64,000 nucleotides of DNA from VAZQ01 sp963721005 (GTDB lineage Bacteria; Pseudomonadota; Alphaproteobacteria; Rhizobiales; Xanthobacteraceae), in assembly GCA_963721005.1 (NCBI GenBank), contig CAVRHR010000005.1, positions 744,001-808,000 of the forward strand, given 5' to 3'. Under the pieces are notes generated by a model. The model was not told the DNA's origin and made no database searches. It saw only the letters and a list, made by a program, of their open reading frames with translations. Shown piece after piece: positions 32,445 to 39,949 of the stretch. Within the stretch, counting starts at the first letter, position 1. Each line of letters starts with the position of its first letter. A program made the position numbers and the translations under genes.

Positions 32445-32890
32445 TTCTCATCCCAGAGGCGGGCGGGACGACGCAACAATTCTTCGACCAGACGGCTGCG
32501 CAATTCCTTGGTTGCCTTGCCCCGCACGACTTGATTCTCGAGCCGCATCGTCTGCTCCACATTCGCGAGCTGACGTGCGGCGACGAGCTCGGCCCGTTGG
32601 CGCACGGTTTCCGCCAGCGGGCGGTCCGGTACCAGCGCGTACACGAGGCGGCATCCGAGCGCTTCGGCGGCTCGTTGAAGCGTGTGCAGCGTGACGTTGC
32701 CGCTCACTTCCGATTTCTCCAGCTCGATGATCCTGGGCTGCGATACCCTGAGCCGCCGCGCGAATTGGGCGGTCGTCATGCCGAGCGCGTCCCGCACGGC
32801 CCGCAGCCAGCCCTTTGGCGGGCGGGGGCTCCCGGCGATCCGGCGCAAGGCGGCAAAACGGGTATCGAGATGGCGGATGGCATCGTTCAT
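32441..32890 (-). CDS. Mobile mystery protein A (XRE-type regulator)
   Basis: Product of 149 residues. An HTH_3 domain lies at ~36-72 (LGMTTAQFARRLRVSQPRII, ELEKSEVSGNVTLHTLQRAA), followed by LGCRLVYALVPDRPLAETVRQRA, typical of the 'mobile mystery protein A' family, and a helical tail. It is predicted to bind the operator at 32925-32944 upstream and to act as repressor and antitoxin-like partner of the Fic protein. The upstream region is distinctly AT-rich compared with the window, in keeping with horizontal acquisition. Confidence 0.88.
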   Translation of the reverse strand: MNDAIRHLDTRFAALRRIAGSPRPPKGWLRAVRDALGMTTAQFARRLRVSQPRIIELEKSEVSGNVTLHTLQRAAEALGCRLVYALVPDRPLAETVRQRAELVAARQLANVEQTMRLENQVVRGKATKELRSRLVEELLRRPARLWDEK

Positions 32891-32924
32891 GCGATAACCT
32901 ATACCATATTATCTTGCAGAGTTT

Positions 32925-32944
32925 CAATAAGATATTTCTTATTG
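32925..32944. promoter_or_regulatory. Inverted repeat, candidate operator of the XRE/Fic operon
   Basis: CAATAAGA-TATT-TCTTATTG is a perfect 8-bp inverted repeat with a 4-base spacer, 35 bases upstream of the XRE gene start. A second, weaker pair GATAA/TTATC lies at 32892-32913 overlapping the start region. The AT-rich stretch between is a likely promoter; autorepression is inferred. Confidence 0.5.
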
Positions 32945-33077
32945 TATCCAACAAAAAAATAAGGAATATGCTATCAATCCCAATCCGTGAACACCGTGCC
33001 GTGGAGGGCATTCGCGGCCATCGCCGCGGGCCCCGCGCTGCGGCTTTCCTTATCGTGTGTCCTCCGCTACGACCACC

Positions 33078-33638
33078 ATGAGCCTTCCCAAACCCGCACG
33101 GAGCCGAAAGGTGACCTGTCTGGAACGCCCCCCATCCCGCTTGTGGTGCCGCCTGGCGGGCGCGATCGCCTGCGCTTGGCTCGCGGGGGCCACGCTGGCC
33201 ACCGGCATGGCGGCACGCGCCCAGGATCAACGCACCGCTCCCGCGCAGGACGTGATCTTCGCGCGCAAATCGCTGATGAACTTCATGTGCGACACCATGG
33301 CCGAGATCGAGCGGATGATCGCCATGCGACAGGTCGATCTCGATGGCCTGCGCGGCGGCGCGGACGCGATGTCGGTGATGCTGCTGGCGTTCCCGCATCT
33401 GTTCCCGGCGAATTCGAACCAGTGGGATCCCGGCGTCGATCCGGATCCGGTGACCGGCACCTTCGCGTCGCCGGAGCTCTGGAGCAACTATCCGGATTTC
33501 TACCGGCTGGCCGCCGCCGCCGCGGCGAGCGCCCATGACATGAGCCGCGCCGCCACGCTCGAGGATTTCAAGAGTCACGCCCGCGAGCTGCGGATCACCT
33601 GCGACACCTGCCACGCGCTCTATTCGGAAAATCAATGA
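33078..33638 (+). CDS. Cytochrome c'/c-556-like protein
   Basis: Product of 186 residues with a long N-terminal region and signal (LAGAIACAWLAGATLATGMAARAQ). The mature part is a four-helix bundle (FARKSLMNFMCDTMAEIERMIA, then FPHLFPANSNQWDP) ending with the heme motif CDTCH in RITCDTCHALYSEN, the C-terminal position usual for cytochrome c'. GTG 33057 is an alternative start. Its stop overlaps the start of the sulfatase-modifying-like gene, so the two are coupled. It may bind NO or donate electrons in the periplasm. Confidence 0.8.
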   Translation: MSLPKPARSRKVTCLERPPSRLWCRLAGAIACAWLAGATLATGMAARAQDQRTAPAQDVIFARKSLMNFMCDTMAEIERMIAMRQVDLDGLRGGADAMSVMLLAFPHLFPANSNQWDPGVDPDPVTGTFASPELWSNYPDFYRLAAAAAASAHDMSRAATLEDFKSHARELRITCDTCHALYSENQ

Positions 33639-34609
33639 TGAATTCGACACTACCTCGCGCGTGCTTTCTGCTGGCCGTCGGCGCGATGGTCTGGCTCGTG
33701 CCCACGACACGATCGCCAGCCCGCCCGGCGCAGCAGACGCTCGAAGCCCGCATCGCGGAGCTCAAGGCCAAGACGGCCGCGCTGGTCGCGTCGGCACGGC
33801 CCGCGCTCGATACCATGACGCTGGCGCAGCGCCTGGCCGCGCCGCCCGCGGTGTGGCGGGTGCCGGGCGCGCTCGCCGGGTTCAAGGACTGCGCCGACTG
33901 TCCCCAGATGGTGGTGATACCGGCCGGCGAATTCACCATGGGATCGCCGCCTGCCGAGCAGCAGGCCGAGACCCAGCACCGCGTCACCATCGCGGCGCCG
34001 TTCGCGGTCAGCAAGTTCGAGATCACCTTCGACGAATGGGCGGCCTGCTTGAAAGGTGGCGGCTGCGACGGCTACCGGCCGGCGGACCAGGGCTGGGGAC
34101 GCGGCAAACGCCCGGTCGTCAATCTGTCCTGGGAGAACGCCAAGGATTACGTGAAGTGGCTCAGCCAGAAGACCGGCAAGCCATACCGGCTCTTGTCCGA
34201 GGCCGAATGGGAATATGCCGCCCGCGCCAGCACCACGACGCGGTTCTGGTTCGGAGAGACACTGTCGCCGAGCCAGGCGAACTTCGACGGCAGTCCCGAC
34301 GGTACCGGCCCCTCGGCGGTGAATCGGCAGAAAACCATGCCGGTCGGCAGCTTCCCGGCCAATGCGTTCGGCCTGCACGATATGCACGGCAATGCCTGGG
34401 AGTGGGTGGAGGATTGCTGGCACGACGACTACACGGCCGAGGCGCCGACCGACGGCTCGGCTTGGCTGCGGGATGTCTGCAAAGGTCATGTGGGGCGTGG
34501 GGGCTCATGGGAGGATTCGCAGGGCGAGCTGCGCTCATCCGCCCGCACCGGCGGCTTCTCGGACGAGAGGGCCGCGACCGACGGCCTGCGCATCGCGCGC
34601 GGTCTTTGA
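33635..34609 (+). CDS. Exported formylglycine-generating-enzyme-like (SUMF1/PvdO) protein
   Basis: Product of 324 residues with an N-terminal hydrophobic export segment (ACFLLAVGAMVWLVPT). From ~90 it has an FGE-sulfatase domain: PQMVVIPAGEFTMGSPP, FEITFDEWAACLKGGGC, RPVVNLSWENAKDYVKWLS, YRLLSEAEWEYAARA, GLHDMHGNAWEWVEDCW and GRGGSWEDSQGELRSSART. The paired copper-binding cysteines of true FGE are not seen near the C-terminus, so it may bind ligand or act as a PvdO-like oxidase rather than activate sulfatases. It is translationally coupled to the upstream cytochrome gene; no sulfatase gene is near. Confidence 0.8.
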   Translation: MMNSTLPRACFLLAVGAMVWLVPTTRSPARPAQQTLEARIAELKAKTAALVASARPALDTMTLAQRLAAPPAVWRVPGALAGFKDCADCPQMVVIPAGEFTMGSPPAEQQAETQHRVTIAAPFAVSKFEITFDEWAACLKGGGCDGYRPADQGWGRGKRPVVNLSWENAKDYVKWLSQKTGKPYRLLSEAEWEYAARASTTTRFWFGETLSPSQANFDGSPDGTGPSAVNRQKTMPVGSFPANAFGLHDMHGNAWEWVEDCWHDDYTAEAPTDGSAWLRDVCKGHVGRGGSWEDSQGELRSSARTGGFSDERAATDGLRIARGL

Positions 34610-34782
34610 GCCCTCGGACCGGCCTCGCCAGGGGGGACGAGCTGCCACACCTCGCGGCGGCGGCGCGCCTTAACTTAAGCGCCGGGGAATCGACATCTTC
34701 GCTCGCTATCGCGCGGCGCCTGGGTTAGGAACGCCCCTCGCCCCTCCCGCAATCGTTTTCGACCTTTCGGCGCCCCTTTCCC

Positions 34783-36462
34783 ATGCTTCAAATCGACAAT
34801 CTGGTCTTCAACGCCTGGAATCGGCGTTTTTTTGATTCCGCCAGCGTGTCGCTGCCGGTCGGGGCCAAGGTCGGCCTAGTCGGACGCAACGGGATTGGGA
34901 AAACCACGCTGTTCAAGCTGATCCTGGGCGAGCTCGCCGCCGACGGCGGCGAGATCTCGCTGCCCAAGGCCGCCCGCATCGCCTCGGTCGACCAGGAGCA
35001 TCCGGCGACGCCAGTGAGCCTCATCGATACTATCCTGGCGGCAGACGTGCAGCGCGAGGCGCTCAACGCCGAGCTCGAGACCGCGGCGCCGGAGCGCCTG
35101 GGCGACATCTACCAGCGGCTGATCGAGATCGACGCAGATCGGGCGCCGGCGCGGGCAGCCGAGATCCTGAGCGGGCTCGGCTTCACCACCGCCGATCTGA
35201 TCCGTCCGATGGCGGAATTCTCCGGTGGCTGGCGCATGCGGGTGGCGCTGGCGGCGGCGCTGTTCGCGCAGCCCGAGCTGTTGCTGCTGGACGAGCCCAC
35301 CAACTATCTCGACCTCGAGGGCGCGCTGTGGCTGGAGGCGCGGCTCAAGAAATATCCGCACACCGCGCTCATCATCAGCCATGACCGCGAGCTCCTGAAC
35401 AATTCGGTCGACGCCATCCTGCATCTGAGCGAGGGCAAGCTCACGCTCTATACCGGCGGCTACGATGCGTTCGAGCGCCGGCGCGCCGAGATGAGCCGGC
35501 TGCAATCCGCCACCCGGGCCAAGCAGGAGGCCGAGCGCGCCCACCTGCTGAGCTTCATCAATCGCTTCAAGGCCAAGGCCAGCAAGGCCGCGCAGGCGCA
35601 GTCGCGGGTCAAGCGCCTGGCCAAGCTGGAGCCGGTCGCGGCGGCGATCGAGGAGCGGGTGGCGCCGTTCACCCTGCCCTCGCCGGCGCGCGCGCTCGCC
35701 CCGCCGCTCTTGGCACTCGAGGCCGCCGCCGTCGGCTACGGCGGCACGCCGGTGCTGCGCGACCTCAACCTGCGGCTCGACGTCGACGACCGCATCGGCC
35801 TCCTGGGGGTGAACGGGGCCGGCAAATCGACCTTCGCCAAGATGGTGGCGGGCGCGCTGGCGCTGCAATCGGGCCAGATGAAACGCGACAACCGCATCCG
35901 GGTCGGCTGGTTTCACCAGCATCAGATCGAGGCGCTCGATCCGAAGGATTCGCCGCTCGACATCGTGCGGCGCGCGCGGCCTGACGACAGCGAATCCGCC
36001 CGCCGCTCGCGCCTCGCCCAATTCGGGCTCTCGTTCGACAAGCAGGAGACCACGGTCGCGGACCTCTCCGGCGGCGAGCGCGCGCGGCTGTTGCTCAACC
36101 TAGTCGCCATGGCGGCGCCACATCTGTTGATCCTCGACGAGCCGACCAATCATCTCGACATCGACAGCCGGCGTGCGCTGCTCGATGCGCTCAACGGCTA
36201 TGAGGGCGCTGTCATCCTCATCACCCACGACCGCTCCCTGATCGAGCTGGTGGCGGACCGGCTGTGGCTCGCCGCCGACGGTCACATCAAGCCGTTTCCC
36301 GGCGACATGGACGACTACGCCCGCTTCGTGCTCGACCGCGCCCGGGCCGGCATCCGGGCTCCCGCGCAGGGCGGCAAACGCAAGGATCGCGACAATCCCA
36401 AGGATCGCGGGATCGTACCGACACAGCGGCCGGTGCGGCAGAAACAGAAGGGATACGCCTGA
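34783..36462 (+). CDS. ABC-F family ATPase (Uup/YheS-like)
   Basis: Product of 559 residues with two ABC domains and no membrane segment. Domain 1: Walker A GRNGIGKTT (35-43), signature FSGGWRMRVALAAALF, Walker B LLLLDEPTNYLDL. Linker ~230-300 is helical and basic, as in ABC-F proteins that act on ribosomes. Domain 2: Walker A GVNGAGKST, signature LSGGERARLLLNL, Walker B LLILDEPTNHLDI. The C-terminal tail is Lys/Arg-rich. Likely role: relieving stalled ribosomes or translation control; the exact subtype is uncertain. Confidence 0.93.
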   Translation: MLQIDNLVFNAWNRRFFDSASVSLPVGAKVGLVGRNGIGKTTLFKLILGELAADGGEISLPKAARIASVDQEHPATPVSLIDTILAADVQREALNAELETAAPERLGDIYQRLIEIDADRAPARAAEILSGLGFTTADLIRPMAEFSGGWRMRVALAAALFAQPELLLLDEPTNYLDLEGALWLEARLKKYPHTALIISHDRELLNNSVDAILHLSEGKLTLYTGGYDAFERRRAEMSRLQSATRAKQEAERAHLLSFINRFKAKASKAAQAQSRVKRLAKLEPVAAAIEERVAPFTLPSPARALAPPLLALEAAAVGYGGTPVLRDLNLRLDVDDRIGLLGVNGAGKSTFAKMVAGALALQSGQMKRDNRIRVGWFHQHQIEALDPKDSPLDIVRRARPDDSESARRSRLAQFGLSFDKQETTVADLSGGERARLLLNLVAMAAPHLLILDEPTNHLDIDSRRALLDALNGYEGAVILITHDRSLIELVADRLWLAADGHIKPFPGDMDDYARFVLDRARAGIRAPAQGGKRKDRDNPKDRGIVPTQRPVRQKQKGYA

Positions 36463-36577
36463 CACAACTGGAGCGGCGCCGGCGCCGCGCAACTCGGCTG
36501 CACCCGGGACGTTCTGCTATCGATTAAGAAAGGCAATCCGATCCCGGCCGCCCGCGGCCATCGCGAATTGAACCTGC

Positions 36578-38362
36578 ATGGCAAGTCCTCCCGAAAGCGC
36601 TCTGGCGCCGCGCCTGATCTTCGGTCTCGAGGTTCCCCGGCCGCTGCGCACCCTGGTGCGGGCGCGGGAATCGAGCCTCGCCATCCTGGGCGCGGTGGTG
36701 GGGGCGCTGGCGGGTCTGGTGGTCGCCGCCATGAGCCTGGGGGTCAGCCTGCTGCATACGCTCCTGTTCGCCGTGCCGCCCGGCCAGCGTCTCTCCTCCA
36801 TGAGTGCGCTCGATCCGTATGTCGCGCTGGCGGTGCCGGGCCTCGGCGGCCTCGTGTTCGGGATCGCGGTCTATGCGCTCACGCGCTGGCGGCCGCTGCG
36901 TGAGGTCGACCCGATCGAGGCCAACGCGCTCCATGGCGGGCGCATGTCGTTGTTCGGAAGCCTCATGGTGGCGCTGCAGACCGTGTGGTCGAGCGGCGTG
37001 GGCGCCTCGGTCGGCCTGGAGGCCGGCTATACGCAGTTGGCGAGCGGAATAGCATCGAGGATCGGGCGGGCTTTCCGGCTGCGGCGCCGGGATCTCCGCC
37101 TGCTGGTGGGCTGCGGCGCGGCCGGTGCGATCGCCGGTGCCTTCGGGGCGCCGCTCGCCGGAGCGTTTTATGCCTTCGAGCTCATCATCGGCAGCTATTC
37201 GGTCGCCAGCCTCGCCCCGGTCGGGATCGCGGCGCTGGTCGGTTATCTGGTCACCAACATGCTCGATCCGAGCTCGCTCGGGATCGGCGCTCTCTACGTC
37301 TCGCATGTCGACACCCGCGATCTCGCGCTCGCGGGCGTGGTCGGGCTGGTAGCGGCGGGCGCCGGGGTCGCGCTCATGTTCGGGGTGGCCAAGTGCGAGG
37401 CGGCGCTGATCCGATTGCGCCTGCCGATCTATCTGCGTCCGGCACTCGGCGGGCTTGCGGTCGGCGCGCTCGCGCTGGCGAGCCCGCAGGTGCTCTCTTC
37501 CGGCCACGGCGCCATCCACATGGCCGCCATGATCGACAGCCCGCTGCGCGACGTCCTCATGCTGTTCCTGCTCAAGGCGCTCGCCTCGATGGTGTCGCTC
37601 GGCGCGGGCTTCCGCGGCGGATTGTTCTTCGCCTCGCTGCTGCTCGGCGCGCTCGGGGGACGCTTGTTCGCGGAGGCGTTCTCCGTCGCCTGGCCGGCGC
37701 TCGCGCTCGATTCCCACGTCTACGCCATCATCGGCATGGGGGCTTTCTCGGTGTCGGTCATCGGCGGGCCGCTCACCATGACCTTCATCGCGCTCGAGAC
37801 CACCGGCGATCTCTGGCTCACCACCGCGGTGCTGGTCGCCGTGATCGTGTCGGCGCAGGTGACCCGCGAGGCGTTCGGCTATTCGTTCGCTACCTGGCGC
37901 TTCCACCTGCGCGGCGAGACCATTCGCAGCGCCGCCGACGTCGGCTGGCTGCGCGACCTGACGGTCCGGCGCATGATGCGCCCGGACGTGCGCACGGTGC
38001 CGGCCAACACCACCCTGTCGCGGTTCCGCACCGCCTTTCCACTCGGCTCCAACACCCACGTGGTGGCGGTCGATGAAAGCAAGGATTACGCCGGCATCGC
38101 CAATGTGGCGGAGGCGCACGCCTCGGAGCTCGACGAGACCAAACCGGTTCGCGAGATTCTCCACTTCACCGACGCCACGCTGCTACCCACCATGACGGTC
38201 AAGGAGGCGGTAGTGGCCTTCGACAAGGCCGAGGCTGAGGCCCTGGCGGTGATCCAGTCGCGCGAGAGCCGGCACGTGATCGGGCTCTTGTCGGAAGCGC
38301 ACGCCCTGCGGCGTTATTCGGAGGAGCTCGAGTTGCGGCGGCGCGAGCTGATCGGGGAATAG
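36578..38362 (+). CDS. CLC-type chloride channel/transporter with CBS domains
   Basis: Product of 594 residues. About 440 residues form a CLC membrane core with ~10 hydrophobic segments; two CBS domains follow (VRRMMRPDVRTVPANTTLSRF and the TMTVKEAVVAFDKAEAEALA region). The classical selectivity motifs are altered: the usual GSGIP region reads ANALHGGRM, GxEGP reads GLEAGY (the glutamate is kept), and GxFxP reads GFRGGLFFA. It probably belongs to a divergent rhizobial CLC clade and may transport another anion or be regulated by nucleotides through the CBS pair. Confidence 0.88.
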   Translation: MASPPESALAPRLIFGLEVPRPLRTLVRARESSLAILGAVVGALAGLVVAAMSLGVSLLHTLLFAVPPGQRLSSMSALDPYVALAVPGLGGLVFGIAVYALTRWRPLREVDPIEANALHGGRMSLFGSLMVALQTVWSSGVGASVGLEAGYTQLASGIASRIGRAFRLRRRDLRLLVGCGAAGAIAGAFGAPLAGAFYAFELIIGSYSVASLAPVGIAALVGYLVTNMLDPSSLGIGALYVSHVDTRDLALAGVVGLVAAGAGVALMFGVAKCEAALIRLRLPIYLRPALGGLAVGALALASPQVLSSGHGAIHMAAMIDSPLRDVLMLFLLKALASMVSLGAGFRGGLFFASLLLGALGGRLFAEAFSVAWPALALDSHVYAIIGMGAFSVSVIGGPLTMTFIALETTGDLWLTTAVLVAVIVSAQVTREAFGYSFATWRFHLRGETIRSAADVGWLRDLTVRRMMRPDVRTVPANTTLSRFRTAFPLGSNTHVVAVDESKDYAGIANVAEAHASELDETKPVREILHFTDATLLPTMTVKEAVVAFDKAEAEALAVIQSRESRHVIGLLSEAHALRRYSEELELRRRELIGE

Positions 38363-38406
38363 CGGCGTGCGTGGCGCCGGCGCCGCGGAGATTTTGACTC
38401 TTTCGG

Positions 38407-38543
38407 CCTCATGGTGAGGTGCGCGGGCAATGCCCGCACGTCCTGAGGCTCTCGAAGGACGAACCATGGCCACTCGCGCGGCGCGGACCGGGGGCTGCAT
38501 CCTTCGAGACGGCCGGCAAGAGCCGGCCTCCCCAGGATGAGGG
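38407..38543. repeat. Dispersed intergenic palindromic repeat
   Basis: A 137-base element starting CCTCATGGTGAGGTG, with an internal hairpin GTGCGCGGGCAATGCCCGCAC, then CGAAGGACGAACCATGG, CCTTCGAGACGGCCGG, and ending CCCAGGATGAGGG. Such units occur in large numbers between genes in Bradyrhizobium-like genomes. It lies between convergent genes. A shortened relative is at 8586-8630. Confidence 0.75.
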
Positions 38544-38586
38544 AGTCAGAGCTCGACCAGTCAAAACTACGCTGCCGAGGTAGGTG

Positions 38587-39114
38587 CTAATCCGGATCGG
38601 CGAACACCAGGGATTGCTGGAACCGGATGGCATCCGACGTGCTGTTGCCCGGCGGCAGCGCCTTGCCTTCGATCTGGTAGAGGCGCAGCTTGTAATAAAA
38701 CAAGGCGATCGACGAACGACTGCCGTCCGCCCCCTGGATGCTCAGCTGCCGGCCGTACACTTGGCTGATGCGGTGGGGAATATCGAGCTTGATCTGGCCG
38801 CCCGAGGACAGCGTCTTGACGGCGTGGCCGATCACGGCGGTTTCGTCGAGAGTGGCTTTGCCCAGCTCGACCACCGTCATCTTGAACACGCCGTTGGCGT
38901 TGGTCACGGAATAAATGTGCGCCGGCGCCGACTGGCCATCGGCAGCTTGATAGGTCGCGCTCTCGACCGACGGCTCGGCCGGAAACGACACCGTGAAGGC
39001 GTAGGCCGGATAGTTGTATTCCTTCCAGCTCTGCGCCGCCGCAGGGCTGCCGGGCGCAACGGCGGCCGCGGCCGCGAGCACGAAGGCGCTGAGATGCATC
39101 CGGAGTTCCGTCAT
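38587..39114 (-). CDS. Secreted hypothetical protein
   Basis: Product of 175 residues with a signal peptide (LSAFVLAAAAAVAPGSPAAA, cleavage near 27). The mature protein is a series of strands and helices: WKEYNYPAYAFTVSFPAEPSVE, IYSVTNANGVFKMTVVELGKA, AVIGHAVKTLSSGGQIKLD and the end RFQQSLVFADPD. It resembles small periplasmic proteins of Bradyrhizobium with a fold like lipid or ligand carriers, but no family is certain. ATG 39114 immediately precedes the signal peptide. Confidence 0.65.
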   Translation of the reverse strand: MTELRMHLSAFVLAAAAAVAPGSPAAAQSWKEYNYPAYAFTVSFPAEPSVESATYQAADGQSAPAHIYSVTNANGVFKMTVVELGKATLDETAVIGHAVKTLSSGGQIKLDIPHRISQVYGRQLSIQGADGSRSSIALFYYKLRLYQIEGKALPPGNSTSDAIRFQQSLVFADPD

Positions 39115-39448
39115 GCCGCCAGTGTCGCATAGAATCGGCCGGAACATAAGCCCCGCTTCGACCGGGGTCGGCGCCGCAGGGTGGCGTCCGCTCCGGTGCA
39201 GGAAACGACCTGCCGCGGTACCGCCGGCCGCGGGCTCGGATCGCAAACGCGAGATCGGACATTCCGTTCAATCAATGTCAGGCCCGGCAGGGTGCGTCAT
39301 TACCATTCGGACGCAACTCTTGGTGCGCAGCTTAAGCGCCAGGTAAGCAAGACAACACCGTGGCATTGCCTCGCCTGTCGTTCGACCGTACGATCAACAA
39401 CACGCTCGGGTTCCACCGGGTATTGCTTGATCAAGGCAGGTGAGCGTC
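39115..39448. other. Divergent intergenic region without recognised gene
   Basis: A stretch of 334 bases between a leftward secreted-protein gene and a rightward small gene. No convincing coding frame or repeat is seen; it presumably holds both promoters. Confidence 0.4.
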
Positions 39449-39649
39449 ATGACTGCTCGAAAGTGTCCCGTTCTGCTCGAGACGTCGCTGGGCCAGACCT
39501 CGGCGGGCGTCTCGGCCTCCCCGGCCGCACTGCCGGTCGAGGTTTCGCTGGCGCTGCGGGAAAAAGGCTGGACGGCTTATCGCGTCCGGTTCGATCCGGA
39601 CGCATCCGCGTGGATCGCCAACGTGATCGATTGGGCCCGCGCCGCCTGA
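39449..39649 (+). CDS. Small hypothetical protein
   Basis: Product of 66 residues, soluble, with the segment VEVSLALREKGWTAYRVRFD and a terminal helix IANVIDWARAA. ATG 39449 follows AGGTGAG; a GTG at 39440 in the same frame is an alternative. No family recognised. Confidence 0.45.
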   Translation: MTARKCPVLLETSLGQTSAGVSASPAALPVEVSLALREKGWTAYRVRFDPDASAWIANVIDWARAA

Positions 39650-39818
39650 GGGCGCGCGATTGCGGTCGCGCCCGGAACAGGCGGGACGGATGCCTCCACG
39701 GTTAACAGAGCGATAACACCGATCGCGCAGCACGCCTGACGCAGGTGCGGCGGCGGGAAAGCCGTCGGCGGCTGCGGCGATCGATCGCGGCGGCCGCGAT
39801 CTGGCAACGCGCTTTTAC

Positions 39819-39882
39819 CGGGACACATTCCCGGCGCACCACTTAAAGATCGGGAAACATTCCCGGCGCACCACTGAAAGAG
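39819..39882 (+). repeat. Tandem 32-base repeat upstream of the GGDEF-EAL gene
   Basis: Two adjacent units of 32 bases: CGGGACACATTCCCGGCGCA followed by CCACTTAAAGAT, and CGGGAAACATTCCCGGCGCA followed by CCACTGAAAGAG. Each carries an inverted repeat of the form GGGAA-ACA-TTCCC (perfect in unit 2, one mismatch in unit 1). They end 67 bases before the TTG start at 39950 and look like a double operator. Confidence 0.6.
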
Positions 39883-39949
39883 GTGAGTAAGCAATTCCAG
39901 CTAAAATCGCCGGTCCCGACCTCTGGTAGAGCGGTGAGCAGACGCCTCC

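Noticed and set aside
36524..38164. A 546-codon minus-strand frame rich in His, Glu and Arg opposite the CLC gene
   Set aside because: Composition is that of complemented membrane-protein codons; no start signal or family.
39705..39717. GTTAACAGAGCGATAAC as a CtrA box
   Set aside because: Second half-site is ATAAC rather than TTAAC, and it is more than 200 bases from the next gene start.
39819..39882. CRISPR-like array
   Set aside because: Only two contiguous units without spacers; this is a tandem repeat and not a CRISPR.
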